DNA from: Microbispora rosea
Lineage (GTDB): Bacteria > Actinomycetota > Actinomycetes > Streptosporangiales > Streptosporangiaceae
DNA: 64,000 nt
NCBI RefSeq assembly: GCF_900156315.1
Contig: NZ_FTNI01000036.1
Span: forward strand, 27,446-91,445
Reading direction: 5' to 3'
The notes under the pieces were generated by a model. It ran no database searches, was not told where the DNA came from, and saw nothing but the letters and a program-made list of their open reading frames with translations. Positions 48,806 through 55,920 of the stretch are shown here, in pieces; within the stretch, counting starts at the first letter, position 1; the number at the start of each line of letters is the position of its first letter. The position numbers and the translations under genes were made by a program.

Positions 48806-51800
48806 TCAGTCGTACGGACCGGACAGGCGCGAGAAGCCGGGGCAGTCGCGCGACCGCGAGACGGGCGGCACGACAGGCCTGCGCTCCAGCACCTCGCGGG
48901 CGCGGGCGCGGGCGAGGTTCCAGCCGTTCCACGCGTCCGGCCTCCACAGGTCGTTGAAGGCCACCACGTCGCTCAGCACGCAGCTGCGGTCGGGCTCGGG
49001 CAGGCGGTCGAGGATCGGCACGGCCTCCGCCCCCAGCTCGCTCAGATAGCCGTGGTCGAGCCGCTCCACACCCCGGACCGCCAGCTGGGTCTCGGCCACC
49101 CTCGCGTCGGGGTCCCACACCGCGAACGCCAGCAGCGACACCCCGGTGAGCAGCACGAGCGCGCGGAAGAACCAGGACGTGCCCCCGCCGGCCAGACGGA
49201 CCGCTCCCACCGCCAGGACCAGCACGAACACCGCGCCGAGCCACCAGATCGTCGCCTCCACCGAGGCGCGCAGCCGCGACAGGCCGTACGCGTCGGTGTA
49301 GAGGCCGAGCCGGTGCAGCGCCGAGGCGAGGATGATCAGGGTGAACGCGCACAGCAGGCCGAGCAGCACGGCGAGCAGCCAGCGGTCGGCCCGGCTCTCG
49401 CGGCGCAGCAGGGCGACCGCGGCCGCCACGATGCCGAGCACGAAGAGGCTGACCGTGACGAGTTCGAAGAAGCCCGATCTCGCGTACTCCGCGTAGGTGA
49501 GCCCCGCCGTCGTCAGCACCCTGCGGCTTCCGCCGAACAACACCGTGATCTGCACGGTCACGAACGCCGCGAACAGCACGTTCAGCCCGAGCAGCGGGAT
49601 CACCCACACCTGGCGGCCGAGGGACATCCGCAGGTCGGGCGCGGCGGGCTCGGCCACCGGCCGCAGGCCCACCAGCACCGCCGCCGCGGCCAGGCCCGCG
49701 AACACGCAGAACACGAAGATCCGGTAGGGCAGGCTCCTGACCCAGTCAGGGGTGCGCAGCAGGTCGCTGAGGAAGGCCGAGAAGACGGCGTCCGCGGAGG
49801 AGAACAGCAGGCCGAAGACGGCCAGCAGGACGACGGTCACGAGGGCGCTGATCAGCGTGGGCAGCATCCGGCGCCGTTTCAGTCTCCGGAGCGGCCCGGC
49901 CAGGAACCACGGCAGCGGCAGCAGCGCGAACACGACCGAGACCCCACCCTTGATCACCGCGAGCCAGCCCCGCCCGCCGCCCGACACCGCGAGGGACCCG
50001 ACTCCGAACGCGGCCAGCAGCACCGGCCCGACCAGCCAGTCGGCGTCGCGGAAGAGCGCCACGGAGACCAGCGCGTACGCCAGGAGGCCGAAGGCCACCG
50101 TCCACGGCGTGATCCGGCCGCGCCGGAGCGGCAGCACCACGGGGAACGCCGCGGCGCCCATCGCGACCGCCGTCAGCACGAACCCCAGCCCGGGCGACGC
50201 GTCCGGCAGGGCGACGGCGGCGACCAGACCGGCCGCCGCGGCGGCCGGCAGCAGCCACCGGGGCGCGTCCGGCAGCTCCGGCCGCGGGAACAGCGGCGGC
50301 GGCACGTACGCGGGTGGCGGCGGAGTGACCGGCATATGTGATGGCACAGCGCCCTGCCAGGGCGACGGCGGCGCGCCCGCCGGCGTGGGCCGGTGGGCCC
50401 ATGACGAGCCGCGGCTCGCTCCCGCGATCGTGCCGCCGACGACGAACAGCAACACCACCACCGTGTCCAAGCCGAGGATGACCGAGACGGCCATCCCGAT
50501 GAACAGCCCGGCGAACATGCCGACGCCCGTCCCGAGCGCCGCCCGCGCCAGCTGCCCGGCGCGGTCGTAGGCGGGATTCGAGGCAAGCGCGTGCGAAGCG
50601 ACCGCGTTCGAGGCAAGCGCGTGCGAAGCGACCGCGTTCGAGGCAAGCGTGTTCGAAGCGACCGCGTTCGAAGCGAGCGTGTCCGAGGCAGGCGTGTGCG
50701 GCGCGCGTAGCCCCGCGGCCGCATTCGCGTCCTGCACCGCCGCGTCCGGCTGGTCCGCAAGCTCCCCCTGCCCGGCCTCCGCTCGCTCGCCCCCGTCCGG
50801 GGTCCCGGGCGAGGAACCCCCCGCCTCCTCGCCCCGCACGGCCTCGCCTCGCACGGCCTCGCCTCGCACGGCCTCGTCGCCGGTCTCCTCCGGCCTCTTC
50901 GCCGGAGCGAGGGCCCCGGCCGGGCCGGCCAGGCCGACGCCCTCGTCCCCGGATGGGCCCCGCTCGCCGGGCCGGCCTTCTGCGCGTCCCGCGCCCGGCT
51001 CACGGACGTCCATGTCTCCCTTTCCGGCGTGGACGGGCCCGTCCACGTTCTCTCCCGCCGCGGGCTCCCCGCGCAGCGGCAGCACGACGACCATCCGGCA
51101 CCCCGGGGTCGTCTCCCGGCCTCTCCCCGCGGCCCGTCGTATGACCGGGGCCGGGTCCGACACCGCGATCGACCCGCCGTGCAACTCGACGATCTCCTTG
51201 GCGATGGCGAGCCCGAGCCCGGCCCCGCCCGCGTCCGCGGCCCGTCCGGCGTCGAGCCGCGAGAAGCGCTCGAACACCCGGGCCCGCTCCGCCTGCGGGA
51301 TGCCGGGGCCGTCGTCGACCACGCTGATCTCCAGGTTCGCCCCGGACGGCCGCGCCTCCACCCGGACCGTGCCGCCGGACGGGCTGTGCCGTACGGCGTT
51401 GTCGAGCAGGTTGGCCAGCACCTGGGCGAGCAGGGCCCCGTCGGCGGACAGCACCGTCCCCGGACCGACCGCGCTCACCACTGTGACGTCGTCACGCGCG
51501 AGAGTCGCCTCCGAGACGGCCTGGCGGCACAACGACGCCAGGTCCAGCTCCTCCGGCTCGATCAGCCGGGCCCCCGAGTCGAGCCTCGACAGGTCGAGGA
51601 GCTGGGCCACCAGGCGGCCGAGCCGCTGCGTCTGGGCGAGGGCCGTGCCCAGGGTGTCGAGGTCGGGCGGCGTGACGCCGTCCACGATGTTCTCCAGCAC
51701 GGCCTGCAGGCCGGTGATCGGCGTGCGCAGCTCGTGGCTGACGTTGGCCACCAGTTCGCGCCGTTGGCGATCGACCTCGGCGAGGTCGGCCGCCATGGCG

Positions 51801-52156
51801 TTGAAGGCCCGCGCCAGCTCTCCCACCTCGTCGCGGGAGGTCGCGCTCACGCGCAGGCCATACCGGCCCTTGGCGATCGTCTGCGCGGCGGCTGCCATCT
51901 CGCGCAGCGGCCGGATCATGCCGCGGGCGAGGAGCTGCACCATGATCAGCGCGAGCACGACGGCGATCGCGATCCTCAGATCGCGGGACAGGCCGGAGTT
52001 GATGCCGACCTCGTTGACGACGAACGCCGCGACCACGGCGAGCACGATCACGATGCCGAGCTTGACCTTGATCCGGCCGAGGAAGTCGAGCGGCCTCAAC
52101 GCCTGGCTCTCCCTAAATGAAGCGTCACGGACGGACGAGCGCGTATCCCACGCCAT
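48806..52156 (-). CDS. Sensor histidine kinase fused to a DUF4173-like polytopic membrane protein
   Basis: A 1116-residue open frame. Residues 30-80 have two transmembrane helices with a very short exterior loop, 80-130 a HAMP domain, then the phospho-acceptor His141 in VSHELRTPITGL, N-box NLLDNAVRHS (249-258), G1 DDGPGIP and G2 GAGLGLAI. Residues about 360-545 are low-complexity linker with tandem repeats. From about 545 to 1000 there are some ten or more hydrophobic helices, with GLTYAEYARSGFFELVTVSL typical of DUF4173. An internal hairpin, ribosome-binding site and ATG at 51013 suggest that the second half was, or still is, a separate protein of 735 residues. The start overlaps the response-regulator stop by 32 bases. 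Confidence 0.85.
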   Translation of the reverse strand: MAWDTRSSVRDASFRESQALRPLDFLGRIKVKLGIVIVLAVVAAFVVNEVGINSGLSRDLRIAIAVVLALIMVQLLARGMIRPLREMAAAAQTIAKGRYGLRVSATSRDEVGELARAFNAMAADLAEVDRQRRELVANVSHELRTPITGLQAVLENIVDGVTPPDLDTLGTALAQTQRLGRLVAQLLDLSRLDSGARLIEPEELDLASLCRQAVSEATLARDDVTVVSAVGPGTVLSADGALLAQVLANLLDNAVRHSPSGGTVRVEARPSGANLEISVVDDGPGIPQAERARVFERFSRLDAGRAADAGGAGLGLAIAKEIVELHGGSIAVSDPAPVIRRAAGRGRETTPGCRMVVVLPLRGEPAAGENVDGPVHAGKGDMDVREPGAGRAEGRPGERGPSGDEGVGLAGPAGALAPAKRPEETGDEAVRGEAVRGEAVRGEEAGGSSPGTPDGGERAEAGQGELADQPDAAVQDANAAAGLRAPHTPASDTLASNAVASNTLASNAVASHALASNAVASHALASNPAYDRAGQLARAALGTGVGMFAGLFIGMAVSVILGLDTVVVLLFVVGGTIAGASRGSSWAHRPTPAGAPPSPWQGAVPSHMPVTPPPPAYVPPPLFPRPELPDAPRWLLPAAAAAGLVAAVALPDASPGLGFVLTAVAMGAAAFPVVLPLRRGRITPWTVAFGLLAYALVSVALFRDADWLVGPVLLAAFGVGSLAVSGGGRGWLAVIKGGVSVVFALLPLPWFLAGPLRRLKRRRMLPTLISALVTVVLLAVFGLLFSSADAVFSAFLSDLLRTPDWVRSLPYRIFVFCVFAGLAAAAVLVGLRPVAEPAAPDLRMSLGRQVWVIPLLGLNVLFAAFVTVQITVLFGGSRRVLTTAGLTYAEYARSGFFELVTVSLFVLGIVAAAVALLRRESRADRWLLAVLLGLLCAFTLIILASALHRLGLYTDAYGLSRLRASVEATIWWLGAVFVLVLAVGAVRLAGGGTSWFFRALVLLTGVSLLAFAVWDPDARVAETQLAVRGVERLDHGYLSELGAEAVPILDRLPEPDRSCVLSDVVAFNDLWRPDAWNGWNLARARAREVLERRPVVPPVSRSRDCPGFSRLSGPYD
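50581..50685. repeat. 30-bp tandem repeats in the kinase-membrane linker
   Basis: Units 50581-50610 and 50611-50640 are identical, 50641-50670 differs at two bases, and a degenerate half unit follows. They encode repeats of ASNAVASHAL. Confidence 0.9.
50827..50871. repeat. 15-bp tandem repeats in the same linker
   Basis: Three copies of CCTCGCCTCGCACGG (the first with one difference) encode repeated EAVRG units. Confidence 0.85.
51013..51047 (-). promoter_or_regulatory. Intragenic hairpin, ribosome-binding site and ATG within the kinase fusion
   Basis: On the minus strand a perfect 20-bp palindrome (51028-51047, arms CGTGGACGGG/CCCGTCCACG) is followed directly by GGAAAGGGAGAC and ATG (51013, codon 382). 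This looks like an ordinary gene junction embedded in a continuous frame and could allow separate translation of the DUF4173-like half. Confidence 0.6.
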
Positions 52157-52814
52157 GGACGGTACGGACGACCTCCGGGCCGAGCTTGCGGCGCAGCGCG
52201 CGGACGTGGCTGTCCACGGTCCGGGTCGCGGCGGCCTCGGAGAAGCCCCAGATGTCCGACAGCAGCCGTTCGCGCTCGAAGACCTGGCCGGGCCGCTCGG
52301 CGAGACGCCGCAGCAGGTCGAACTCGGTCCGGGTGAGCTGGGCCTCGGCCCCGCGGACGAACACGCGGCGCTCGGCCGTGTCGATCTCGACGTCGCCGAC
52401 CCGGATCACCGCGTCCTCGTGGGCCAGCAGGCTGGCCCGCTCCACCCGCCGTAGCAGCGCGTGGATCCTCGCGACGAGTTCCCGCATGCTGAACGGCTTG
52501 GTGATGTAGTCGTCGGCCCCCACCCCCAGCCCGACCAGGACGTCCGTCTCCTCGCCGAGCGCGGTGAGCATGAGCACCGGCACCGGCCGGGCGGCCTGCA
52601 TCCTGCGGCACACCTCGAGCCCGTCCAGGCCCGGCAGCAGCCGGTCGAGGACGACGACGTCGGGCTCCGCCTTCGCGTAGGCCGCGAGCGCCCCCTCGCC
52701 GTCGCTCGCGACGCGCACGTCGAAACCCTCCGCCACGAGCCGGAGCCGTACGGCGTTCGCGATCGTGTCGTCGTCCTCGACCACGAGGACGCGGCGCTGC
52801 TGAGGGGTAGCCAT
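52125..52814 (-). CDS. OmpR/PhoB-family response regulator
   Basis: A 229-residue regulator. Receiver domain: acidic VVEDDD (10-15), phospho-acceptor Asp in VVVLDRLLPGLDGLE, Thr in MLTALGEE and Lys in ITKPFSMREL. The C-terminal winged helix has LTRTEFDLLRRLAERPGQVF and TRTVDSHVRALRRKLG, then VRTVHGVGYALV. I chose ATG 52814 because the residues before it are not conserved. The kinase gene begins inside its 3' end, so the pair is translationally coupled. The signal is unknown; the envelope-located kinase suggests membrane or wall stress. Confidence 0.93.
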   Translation of the reverse strand: MATPQQRRVLVVEDDDTIANAVRLRLVAEGFDVRVASDGEGALAAYAKAEPDVVVLDRLLPGLDGLEVCRRMQAARPVPVLMLTALGEETDVLVGLGVGADDYITKPFSMRELVARIHALLRRVERASLLAHEDAVIRVGDVEIDTAERRVFVRGAEAQLTRTEFDLLRRLAERPGQVFERERLLSDIWGFSEAAATRTVDSHVRALRRKLGPEVVRTVHGVGYALVRP

Positions 52815-52962
52815 GGAGGGAAGCGTAGATGCCCTCTGTGTAGAGCCGTCGTCCGGAAATGTGCAGATCCCGTGCATCCGGTGCAGGCCGGCCGCCCGCG
52901 CCGGCCGGGCCGGGGCCGCGGGCGGCCGCATCGTATCCGTGCGCCGAATACGCAGGTCAGGG

Positions 52963-52985
52963 GTTTCGCTTCCCGGTTACGGGTA
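52963..52985 (+). promoter_or_regulatory. SigB/SigF-type stress promoter (GTTT-14-GGGTA)
   Basis: GTTT at 52963-52966, a 14-base spacer and GGGTA at 52981-52985 match the actinobacterial SigB-like consensus (GTTT-N14-16-GGGTA). It lies 30 bases before the hemerythrin ATG. Confidence 0.65.
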
Positions 52986-53014
52986 GCCCGGATATGACCA
53001 GGAAGGAGGCGCTA

Positions 53015-53608
53015 ATGGACCGCCAGTCAAGGCCGGAGACCATGCGGGAGAACGACGTGATCGATCTCCTGACGCAGCAGCACGTTCTCATCCGGGAGCT
53101 GTTCGACGAGGTCGACAGAAGCCAGGGGGAGCAGCGCAGGGAGGCCTTCAGCCGCCTTGTCCGCCTGCTCGCCGTCCACGAGACGGCGGAGGAGGAGATC
53201 GTCCATCCCTACGCACGGCGCAAGCTGGTCGGCGGCGACACGATCGTGGACAACCGCCTCCAGGAGGAGGAAGAGGCGAAGGAGATGCTCAGCCGCCTCG
53301 ACGACATGGACGTGACGACGCCGGAGTTCTCCCAGGAGCTGGAGAGGCTGCGGGCCGCGGTGTTCGCCCACGCCGCCGCCGAGGAGCGCTACGAGTTCTC
53401 CGAGCTCAAGGCCAGCACGTCCGAGGGTGAGCGCAGGGCGATGGCCGTGGGCGTCAAGGCAGCCGAGGCGATGGCTCCCACGCACCCGCACCCCGGGATC
53501 GAATCGGCGACGGAGAACATCCTGCTGGGAACGCCCGTCGCGATCATGGATCGTGCCCGCGACGTGATCCGCAAGGCGATGGGCAAGTCGGAGTCCGGCG
53601 AAGGCTGA
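53015..53608 (+). CDS. Hemerythrin HHE-domain protein
   Basis: A 197-residue cytoplasmic protein. Iron-site histidines and carboxylates are seen in LLTQQHVLIRELFDEV (about 17-32), AVHETAEEEIVHPYA (about 54-68) and FAHAAAEERYEF (about 117-128), the HHE pattern of a four-helix bundle with a di-iron centre. Such proteins sense or handle O2, NO or peroxide, or protect against stress. GGAAGGAGG lies 6 bases before ATG 53015; an earlier in-frame ATG at 52994 overlaps that ribosome-binding site and is rejected. A SigB-type promoter directly upstream suggests stress control. Confidence 0.88.
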   Translation: MDRQSRPETMRENDVIDLLTQQHVLIRELFDEVDRSQGEQRREAFSRLVRLLAVHETAEEEIVHPYARRKLVGGDTIVDNRLQEEEEAKEMLSRLDDMDVTTPEFSQELERLRAAVFAHAAAEERYEFSELKASTSEGERRAMAVGVKAAEAMAPTHPHPGIESATENILLGTPVAIMDRARDVIRKAMGKSESGEG

Positions 53609-53628
53609 GTCTCCGGGCGGGCCGCCGT

Positions 53629-53649
53629 ACGGGACGGAGTCCGTCCCGT
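53629..53649 (+). terminator. Compact terminator hairpin after the hemerythrin gene
   Basis: ACGGGACGG and CCGTCCCGT form a perfect 9-bp stem around a 3-base loop, 20 bases after the stop. Confidence 0.65.
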
Positions 53650-53691
53650 CGACACGGGAGCGCGGCCCATGCCGGACGACCGGGGAGCGTG

Positions 53692-53752
53692 CGCGGCGCC
53701 GCGGGGCCGGGCGGGAGACGACGACTCGTCTCCCTGGCACCGCGGCGCCGCG
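53692..53752. other. Nested two-stem hairpin
   Basis: Outer arms of 13 bp (53692-53704 and 53740-53752) enclose an inner perfect 8-bp stem GGAGACGA/TCGTCTCC (53714-53721 and 53726-53733) with a 4-base loop. Each outer arm also contains a self-complementary GGCGCC core. It lies between the hemerythrin gene and the small membrane protein gene and is not needed as a second terminator. Confidence 0.6.
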
Positions 53753-53895
53753 GCGCGGAGGTGCCACGCGGAGGTGCGACGGCCGGGATCGGGCCGGCCC
53801 CCGGGGGTGTTCACGGAACTCGGCCGAGACCCCGGACGTTCTCCAGGCGACGCGGGACGACGTTCCGCGCGGGACCCGACACGAAAGGCCTGACG

Positions 53896-54090
53896 ATGTC
53901 GCCACTGGGCAAGTACTACGTGGGCGCGGCGGTGGTGGCCGTGCTGGTCTTCATCCTTCCGGTGCCGACGCTTCTGGCCTGGCTGATCACGATCGGCGCG
54001 CTGGGTGCGCCGATCGTCGCCTACTTCATGCTGGACGAGTCGCAGCGGGCGCGGCTGCGGCGCATCCGCCGCCGCCAGATCGGCGGCTGA
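53896..54090 (+). CDS. Small membrane protein of unknown function
   Basis: A 64-residue protein with two closely spaced hydrophobic helices (YYVGAAVVAVLVFILPVPTL; LLAWLITIGALGAPIVAYFM) and a basic tail (RARLRRIRRRQIGG). ATG 53896 is chosen because the residues before it are antisense-like and AAAGG lies 8 bases upstream. It is probably an actinomycete-specific small inner-membrane protein; no function can be given. A terminator follows. Confidence 0.7.
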   Translation: MSPLGKYYVGAAVVAVLVFILPVPTLLAWLITIGALGAPIVAYFMLDESQRARLRRIRRRQIGG

Positions 54091-54126
54091 CTCCCACGAA
54101 GCTGAAGGACACAGAGCTGAAGGACA

Positions 54127-54156
54127 CGGCCGGGTCGCGCTCGCGGCCCGGCCGTT
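54127..54156 (+). terminator. Terminator after the small membrane gene
   Basis: CGGCCGGG (54127-54134) and CCCGGCCG (54147-54154) pair perfectly and are followed by TT. It lies between converging genes. Confidence 0.65.
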
Positions 54157-54165
54157 CCGCGTCGC

Positions 54166-54486
54166 TCAGGAAGCGGTGGCGATCCTCCTGCGCGCCCGCT
54201 CGGTGACGCTGCGCTCCATCACGAAGGACAGGAACGGGATCGTGCCCGCGATGAGCACCAGCAGCAGATAGCCCACCGACCAGCGCGCCTTGATCAGGCC
54301 CAGGTTGATCGCGGCCACCAGATAGATCATGTACAGGAAGCCGTGGATCGGCCCGACGACCGCGACCATGGTGCCGCTGTCGAAGCCGTACTTGACGACC
54401 ATGGCGGCACACAGCACGAGCAGCATCACGCCGACGATGTAGGCCATGACGCGGTAGAAGTTGAGCGCGGATTCCACGTCGATCAT
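54166..54486 (-). CDS. DUF3817 family membrane protein
   Basis: A 106-residue protein with three hydrophobic helices: ALNFYRVMAYIVGVMLLVLC, VAVVGPIHGFLYMIYLVAAI and WSVGYLLLVLIAGTIPFLSF. The GPIHGFLYMIY segment with a conserved His and the ending PFLSFVMERSVTERAR are typical of DUF3817 proteins, which are often next to cytochrome oxidase assembly genes. ATG 54486 follows GAGGTA; an upstream GTG (54513) is possible. It lies 68 bases downstream of SURF1, in the same direction. Confidence 0.85.
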   Translation of the reverse strand: MIDVESALNFYRVMAYIVGVMLLVLCAAMVVKYGFDSGTMVAVVGPIHGFLYMIYLVAAINLGLIKARWSVGYLLLVLIAGTIPFLSFVMERSVTERARRRIATAS

Positions 54487-54554
54487 TACCTCTGCTGGGG
54501 AAACGGTCACCCCACGATATCCGTGCCACCCGGCGGTCCGGCCTCCAGGGCCGA

Positions 54555-55355
54555 TCAGGCCTCCACGTGCGCGGCGGGCTCGGACGGCTCCGGCTCCGCG
54601 TCCTCCCGCTCCCGCCGCCCGCGCTGGGCGTCGCGTACGAAGTGGAACCACATGTACACGGCGAACAGCGCGAAGATCCACCACTGGAGGGCGTAGGCCA
54701 GGTTGCGCCAGGTGAAGCCGCCGCCGACGGTCGGCGGCGACACGGCCACGGGCGTGACGCGGGACGGCGGCTCCTGCGCGGCCGCGACGACGAACCCGTC
54801 CCGCACCCGCGCGTCCGGCCACAGGTTGATCAGCTCCGCCGTCGACACCGTCGCCACCTGGCCGCGTGGCAGGTTCCCGCTGCGCATCACGTCGTCGGTC
54901 TGCTCGGCCGGCCGCAGCCGCCCGGTCACGGTCACGGCGCCCTCGGGCGCGGCCGTGGCGGGGTCGTCCGCACTGGGAACCCAGCCGCGTACGACGGGGA
55001 CGACCGTGCCGTCCGCGAGCCGCAGCGGCGTGAGCAGCCAGAATCCGCTCCCGCGGGCCGCCCGGCCGCCGGGGGCGGCGACGTCCGCGACCCGGTCGGC
55101 CACCAGCAGCTGGTGCGCGGCGTCGTAGGTCCCCGTGGCGGTCACCCTGCGGCTGATCGCGGTGCCGCTCACGTGCTGTCCCACCTGAGCCAGCTCGGTG
55201 ACGGCCACGGGCGCGGGGTCGGGAGCCCGCTTCGGGGCGCCCGACGCCTCGAAGACGCCGAGCTGCCAGCGGCCGAGGAAGGTGAAGGACACGAGCACCC
55301 CGATGACCAGCAGGTGCAGGGCCACCAGCCGGGGAGCCAGGAGGGTGCGGAGCAT
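54555..55355 (-). CDS. SURF1-family cytochrome c oxidase assembly protein
   Basis: A 266-residue protein with a transmembrane helix at each end (PRLVALHLLVIGVLVSFTFL, then GRWQLGVFEA; NLAYALQWWIFALFAVYMWF-HFVRDAQR). The conserved GRWQ at the end of the first helix, VPVVRGWVPS in the middle and NLAYALQWWIFA near the C-terminus are SURF1 hallmarks. It helps insert haem a or assemble cytochrome c oxidase in the membrane. ATG 55355 is chosen because upstream residues are not conserved. It is divergent from a 57-residue membrane protein gene. Confidence 0.92.
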   Translation of the reverse strand: MLRTLLAPRLVALHLLVIGVLVSFTFLGRWQLGVFEASGAPKRAPDPAPVAVTELAQVGQHVSGTAISRRVTATGTYDAAHQLLVADRVADVAAPGGRAARGSGFWLLTPLRLADGTVVPVVRGWVPSADDPATAAPEGAVTVTGRLRPAEQTDDVMRSGNLPRGQVATVSTAELINLWPDARVRDGFVVAAAQEPPSRVTPVAVSPPTVGGGFTWRNLAYALQWWIFALFAVYMWFHFVRDAQRGRREREDAEPEPSEPAAHVEA

Positions 55356-55528
55356 GGATACAACGCTATCCGCCGCCCACACCGGTCCGGTATCCGCGCC
55401 CGCGCCGGTGCCCGGGATACGGGCACGGGCGGGCCGCCGTTTCCCGACTCGCCCAAGCGGTCGCCAGGAGAGGGCAAAATCCGACAAATCACAGCGATGG
55501 CGCACCATGTGTCGCTAGAGTCTTGCCC

Positions 55529-55702
55529 ATGTCCGACCCTCAGATCGACCCGGCCGGAAACACGCAGGCTTTCCGGGTGTTCGCGCAGCAGCAGGACGCG
55601 GAGGCCTCCAAGGAGCAGCCGTCCCGCCTGCCGATTTGGATCGCCGCCGGTGCGGCGCTCGTCGTGATCCTCGCTGTGGTGGCGTACCTCCTGGTCCGCT
55701 GA
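55529..55702 (+). CDS. 57-residue single-pass membrane protein
   Basis: ATG 55529 opens MSDPQIDPAGNTQAFRVFAQ, followed by a Gln/Glu-rich stretch and a C-terminal transmembrane helix LPIWIAAGAALVVILAVVAY. TAGAGT lies 7 bases before the ATG, consistent with a leaderless transcript, and a strong terminator follows 14 bases after the stop. These signals support a real gene. It is divergent from SURF1. Function unknown. Confidence 0.75.
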   Translation: MSDPQIDPAGNTQAFRVFAQQQDAEASKEQPSRLPIWIAAGAALVVILAVVAYLLVR

Positions 55703-55715
55703 CATACCTGTACCA

Positions 55716-55746
55716 GCCGCCGACGACCGCGCCCGTCGGCGGCTTT
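55716..55746 (+). terminator. Rho-independent terminator
   Basis: GCCGCCGACG (55716-55725) and CGTCGGCGGC (55734-55743) make a perfect 10-bp stem with an 8-base loop and are followed by TTT. Confidence 0.85.
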
Positions 55747-55920
55747 GTCATGCCCGCCGACGGGTCAGCTCTCCACCCGCATGACGTACGGTGAGGGGTG
55801 CCACGGCGTCCCCGCGACGGGCACTCCCCGGCCGCTCCGGCCGTCCTGCATCGGCCCCCTGGACCCGGCCCACCCGCGGGCATAGGTTGGACAGATCTTC
55901 CAATAGGACGGGGAGGACGC

